DNA from: Actinomycetes bacterium
GTDB taxonomy: Bacteria > Actinomycetota > Acidimicrobiia > Acidimicrobiales > Palsa-688
DNA: 6,003 bases
Reading direction: 5' to 3'
NCBI GenBank assembly: GCA_021846485.1
Contig: JAJZWW010000213.1
Location: 1-6,003, forward strand
Positions 5,373 through 6,003 of the stretch are shown one piece after another. How positions within the stretch are numbered: position 1 is the first letter of the stretch; each line of letters begins with the position of its first letter. Position numbers and translations under genes: made by a program. The notes under the pieces were generated by a model. It searched no databases and was not told where the DNA came from. It saw only the letters and a program-made list of their open reading frames with translations.

Positions 5373-6003
5373 CCAGGGGGTCGGGAGGGATGGCGCCTCC
5401 GGCGCGCAGGCCGGCCCGCTTCTCTTCGCCGAAGCCAACCTCAGCGAGGATCTCGTCGGTGTGCTGCCCGACGAGCGGGGCGGGGCGCCGGATCGAGGCG
5501 GTGGTGTCGTTCGCCCCGCCGAAGCGCACCGGTGGCGGGATCTGGCGGTAGTCGCCCGCGACGGGGTGGGTCGCGAGCGGGAGGCCGTCTACCAGTTCCT
5601 CCAAGGTGGTGACCTCGGTGGCGGGCACCCCGAGCTGTCTGAAGCGGGTCATCCACTCGGCGGTGGTGCGGGTGGCGAGCAGTGCGTGCAGCCGCTCGTA
5701 GAGCAGGTCGGCGTTGTCGATCCGCGCCCGCCCGGACGCGTAGAGCTGCGGGTCGACCTGCATCTCGGGGGTGGCCAAGGCGAAAAGCGACTCGTAGTGC
5801 AGCCGGCTGTAGGGCAGCACGTGGATCCAGCCGTCCGAGGTCCGCTGCGGTCGGCGGTGAGGGGACAGGATGCGCGGGTAGCCGGCAGGACCGGTCGGGG
5901 GTTCGGACACGGCCCCCGCGCCGTGCTCCACCAGCACGAACGACGTGGCCGCCTCGCTCATCGGCACCTCGATCCGCTCACCTTTCCCGGTGCGTCCCCG
6001 GCG
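5365..6003 (-). CDS. Class III (CaiB/BaiF) CoA-transferase, C-terminal part (5' truncated by window edge)
   Basis: The family moves CoA between carboxylic acids through an active-site aspartyl-CoA intermediate, commonly in carnitine, bile-acid, oxalate/formate or aromatic-acid metabolism; the acid used here cannot be told. The frame is open to the right edge, giving 212 residues, roughly the C-terminal half of a usual 380-400 residue protein. Visible: GKGERIEVPMSEA near the edge, matching the family pattern G-x-G-xx-(I/V)-(D/E)-V-xxxEA; GYPRILSPHRRP and DGWIHVLPY, the cross-over segment; TTAEWM; LATHPVAGDYRQIPPPVRF; and LVGQHTDEILAEVGF near the C-terminus. The catalytic Asp is expected in the missing N-terminal half, so activity cannot be judged. 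GTG and ATG codons near 5959-5967 are internal, not starts. The gene converges on holB with four bases between the stops and has no evident role in replication. Confidence 0.9.
   Translation of the reverse strand, partial: RRGRTGKGERIEVPMSEAATSFVLVEHGAGAVSEPPTGPAGYPRILSPHRRPQRTSDGWIHVLPYSRLHYESLFALATPEMQVDPQLYASGRARIDNADLLYERLHALLATRTTAEWMTRFRQLGVPATEVTTLEELVDGLPLATHPVAGDYRQIPPPVRFGGANDTTASIRRPAPLVGQHTDEILAEVGFGEEKRAGLRAGGAIPPDPLDR

Noticed and set aside
5959..5967. Apparent GTG/ATG start for a 200-residue CoA-transferase
   Set aside because: The frame continues to the window edge with family-typical sequence (GKGERIEV), so these codons are internal and the gene is cut by the edge.
1..6003. 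Search for CRISPR arrays, insertion sequences, integrases, tRNA/rRNA, toxin-antitoxin or phage-defence genes
   Set aside because: No spaced palindromic repeats, terminal inverted repeats with a transposase, cloverleaf-like segments or defence-type domains were found; all long frames are accounted for by the listed genes.

Overview
The window is very GC-rich, densely coding DNA and reads as a chromosomal housekeeping segment from a high-GC actinomycete. The TopA end has glycine-arginine-tyrosine C-terminal repeats and a lysine/serine tail instead of zinc fingers, GTG starts are common, and holB appears to have a leaderless promoter. The order topA–tmk–holB, with cyclase-family and class III CoA-transferase genes alongside, makes me lean towards Acidimicrobiia. 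That placement is inference from gene content; no marker in the window proves it.

Layout from left to right: (1) the 3' two-thirds of topA, cut by the left edge, on +; (2) tmk (thymidylate kinase) on +, reached through a 17-codon mini-ORF that overlaps the topA stop and the tmk start by four bases each; (3) a cyclase-family (kynurenine-formamidase-like) gene on −, whose stop overlaps the tmk stop region by 8 bp; (4) a 151-bp G-rich spacer ending in a 20-bp tandem repeat; (5) a small DksA/TraR-like gene on − that has lost all four zinc-ligand cysteines but kept their exact spacing; (6) a divergent promoter region of about 200 bp; (7) holB (DNA polymerase III delta') on +; (8) four bases after holB, the C-terminal half of a class III (CaiB/BaiF) CoA-transferase on −, cut by the right edge.

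Three genes serve DNA replication and topology: TopA relaxes supercoils, Tmk supplies dTDP for dTTP, and HolB is part of the clamp loader. The two minus-strand genes between tmk and holB look like a block set into this cluster. The cyclase and CoA-transferase genes are metabolic and have no evident link to replication. I do not see a novel multi-gene system, phage, transposon, CRISPR array or RNA gene here. The points most worth a second look are the cysteine-free DksA-like protein, the repeat that forms its C-terminus, and the topA/tmk junction.
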